Shown piece after piece: positions 62,407 to 64,000 of a DNA stretch of 64,000 bases. Within the stretch, counting starts at the first letter, position 1; every line of letters begins with the position of its first letter. This DNA comes from Sphingomonas sp. Leaf208. Its GTDB lineage: Bacteria; Pseudomonadota; Alphaproteobacteria; Sphingomonadales; Sphingomonadaceae. A program made the translations under genes and the position numbers. The notes beneath the pieces were generated by a model. It worked only from the letters and a program-made list of their open reading frames with translations. It ran no database searches and had not been told where the DNA came from. The stretch spans positions 665,689-729,688 of the forward strand of contig NZ_LMKH01000001.1 of the NCBI RefSeq assembly GCF_001421415.1, given 5' to 3'.

Positions 62407-64000
62407 TTACCCCTCGGTCTTGGTCGGAGCCTTCTTCGCGCGCGGCTTCTTCGCCGGTGCGTCTGCGGCTTCGGCGCCCTCTGCGTTCTCGGCAGCAACC
62501 GGCGACGACTCCGTCACGGCGGTCTCCGCTTCGACAGGAGCCGCCTTCTTCTTAGCAGGCGCCTTCTTCGCAGGCTTGGCCTCTTCCGTCGCGTCCGAAG
62601 CAGCTGCCTCGTCCGTCACGGCGTCATCCGAAGCAGCCTCGTCCGAAGCTGGCTTGGCCTTCTTGGCAGCGGCCTTCTTCTTCGGCTTGTGGTTGTCGTG
62701 ATCATGCGTGTGGGTGCCGCTGGCGAACCCGTCCTCGCTCTCGATCGCGGCCTCAAGCTCCTCGCGCGTGGCTTCACGGTCAGTGATCTCGGCCTTCTCG
62801 AACAGGAAGTCGACGACTTTGTCCTCATACAGCGGCGCGCGCAGCTGGGCAGCTGCCATCGGCTCCTGCTGGACGTACTGCATGAACTGCTGGCGCTGTT
62901 CGGCAGGATACTGCTGCGCGGCCTGTGCGAGCAGACGCTGCATCTCCTGGTTCGAAACCTCGACGCCGTTCGCCTGACCGATCTCGGACAGGAGCAGGCC
63001 AAGGCGCACGCGACGCTCGGCGATCTTGCGGTAATCGTCGCGCTCGCCTTCCATCTCGGCCATCGCGGCCTCGGGATCGGCTTCGTGCGTGGCTTCATGC
63101 TGGAGCTGCGACCAGATCTGGTTGAACTCGGCTTCAACCATCGACGGCGGCACTTCGAAGTCATGACCCTCGGCGAGCTGGTCGAGCAGCTTGCGCTTCA
63201 TGTGCGTGCGCGTGAGACCGTTATGCTCCTGCTCGATCTGACCCTTCAACAGCCCCGTGAGCTGCTCGAGGCTCTCGAGACCCAGCGACTTCGCCAGATC
63301 CTCGTCGATCTTGCTCTCGCCCGCGGTCTTCACCGACTTGACGGTGATGTCGAACGTCGCCGGCTGGCCCGCGAGCGACTTCTCCTGATACTCTTCGGGG
63401 AAGGTCACGTTCAGGACCTTGTCGTCGCCGGTCTTCACGCCGACGAGCTGATCCTCGAAGCCGGGGATCAGACGGCCCGAACCAAGCTCGACGCCCATGT
63501 CGGTGCCCGTGCCGCCCTCGAACGCGACGCCGTCGGCGGTCTTGCCGGCGAAATCGACGGTAACGAGATCGCCCATCGCCGCGACGTAATCGTCGGCCGC
63601 GTCATCCCACTTCTTCTGCTGGTCGGCAAACTTCTGGAGCTGCTCGGTGACCGCGTCGTCCGCGACGGGCACGGTCAGGCGCTCGAGCTTGATGCCGTCG
63701 ATCGCGGGTGCGGGGACCTGCGGAAGGACCTCCATCTCGACCTTGACCACGGCGTCCTTGCCGAGGTCATAGCCGTCTTCCAGCTCGACCGAAGGCTGCA
63801 TCGCGGGGCGAAGCTGCTTCTCGGCGACGAGCGTCTGGACGCTCTCCTGGATCGCCGCGTTCAGCGCGTCCTGCGTCAGCGCCGGACCGTGCATCTTGCG
63901 GATGAGGTTCGCCGGCACCTTGCCCGGACGGAAGCCCGGCATCTTCATCTGCGGCGCGAGGCGCTTCAGCTCGACATCGACCTTGGCATCGATATCCTTC
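62407..64000 (-). CDS. tig: Trigger factor (N terminus off the window), with a long charged C-terminal tail
   Basis: The frame enters from the right edge and gives at least 530 residues. The ribosome-binding segment PQMKMPGFRPGKVP is present, then the FKBP-type PPIase domain (GDLVTVDFAGKTADGVAFEGG, SGRLIPGFEDQLVG) and the helical chaperone arms (for example VSNQEMQRLLAQAAQQYPAEQ). After the usual C-terminal end comes a His-rich stretch (GTHTHDHDNHKP). About 95 Ala/Lys/Glu-rich, likely disordered, residues follow (KKKAAAKKAKP .. KKPRAKKAP). The tail is unusual for E. coli-type trigger factor. The gene is first in the tig-clpP-clpX-lon-hupB series. Confidence 0.94.
   Translation of the reverse strand, partial: KDIDAKVDVELKRLAPQMKMPGFRPGKVPANLIRKMHGPALTQDALNAAIQESVQTLVAEKQLRPAMQPSVELEDGYDLGKDAVVKVEMEVLPQVPAPAIDGIKLERLTVPVADDAVTEQLQKFADQQKKWDDAADDYVAAMGDLVTVDFAGKTADGVAFEGGTGTDMGVELGSGRLIPGFEDQLVGVKTGDDKVLNVTFPEEYQEKSLAGQPATFDITVKSVKTAGESKIDEDLAKSLGLESLEQLTGLLKGQIEQEHNGLTRTHMKRKLLDQLAEGHDFEVPPSMVEAEFNQIWSQLQHEATHEADPEAAMAEMEGERDDYRKIAERRVRLGLLLSEIGQANGVEVSNQEMQRLLAQAAQQYPAEQRQQFMQYVQQEPMAAAQLRAPLYEDKVVDFLFEKAEITDREATREELEAAIESEDGFASGTHTHDHDNHKPKKKAAAKKAKPASDEAASDDAVTDEAAASDATEEAKPAKKAPAKKKAAPVEAETAVTESSPVAAENAEGAEAADAPAKKPRAKKAPTKTEG

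Overview
The window is GC-rich, densely packed chromosomal DNA from an alphaproteobacterium, most likely a sphingomonad (Sphingomonas or a close relative). This rests on protein-family content (exosortase A-type polysaccharide genes, a large TonB-dependent receptor, a tig/clpP/clpX/lon/hupB neighbourhood), on many 4-nt start/stop overlaps, and on the short palindromic repeats typical of sphingomonad genomes. There is no rRNA operon, prophage, insertion sequence or CRISPR array. Three tRNA genes are present: Met-CAU, His-GUG and Val-CAC.

Layout. (1) 1-8802: an exosortase A-associated polysaccharide locus. On the minus strand lie an outer-membrane beta-barrel protein cut by the window edge, a tyrosine autokinase, a chain-length determinant, an export lipoprotein, a PLP decarboxylase and an acyl-CoA ligase. 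Diverging on the plus strand are an acyl carrier protein and two alpha/beta hydrolases. The exosortase itself is not in the window. (2) 8825-16699: trxB, then two convergent groups built around two YdeP/FdhF-type molybdopterin oxidoreductases. One group carries mobA and fdhD; the other carries a formate/nitrite-type channel. (3) 16879-21965: tRNA-Met, a 2'-5' RNA ligase-like protein, kup, an Lrp/AsnC regulator diverging from ald, and a small DUF3072 protein. (4) 21958-26823: cytochrome c maturation genes ccmC-D-E-F-G-H-I, without ccmA or ccmB. (5) 27002-28239: an amino-acid dehydrogenase and tRNA-His. (6) 28306-39626: a complete gspC-D-E-F-G-H-I-J-K-L-M-N type II secretion operon. (7) 39764-45219: a 2OG-Fe(II) oxygenase, a TonB-dependent receptor and a beta-helix surface lipoprotein. 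The lipoprotein gene is preceded by a striking 11-bp periodic array that matches tandem Pho boxes. (8) 45529-51053: a small DUF6481 protein and an EmrAB-NodT-type efflux operon under a TetR regulator. (9) 51308-64000: tRNA-Val, HU, lon, an M1 peptidase, a small conserved protein, cytochrome c, chaA, a nucleotidyltransferase-like protein, clpX, clpP, a GT2 glycosyltransferase and trigger factor (cut by the right edge).

The most interesting biology is the combination of a PhoB-like operator array, a surface lipoprotein, a TonB receptor and an adjacent type II secretion operon. It looks like a phosphate-starvation nutrient-scavenging module and resembles the elpS/T2SS arrangement described in Caulobacter. 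Second is the dense set of palindromic repeats: 18 copies in three sequence families. Several lie in frame inside protein-coding genes, including two copies in the acyl-CoA ligase and one near the N terminus of each of GspE, CcmH and a small conserved protein. This is comparable to Rickettsia palindromic elements. Functional calls come from reading motifs by eye; no database search was run.
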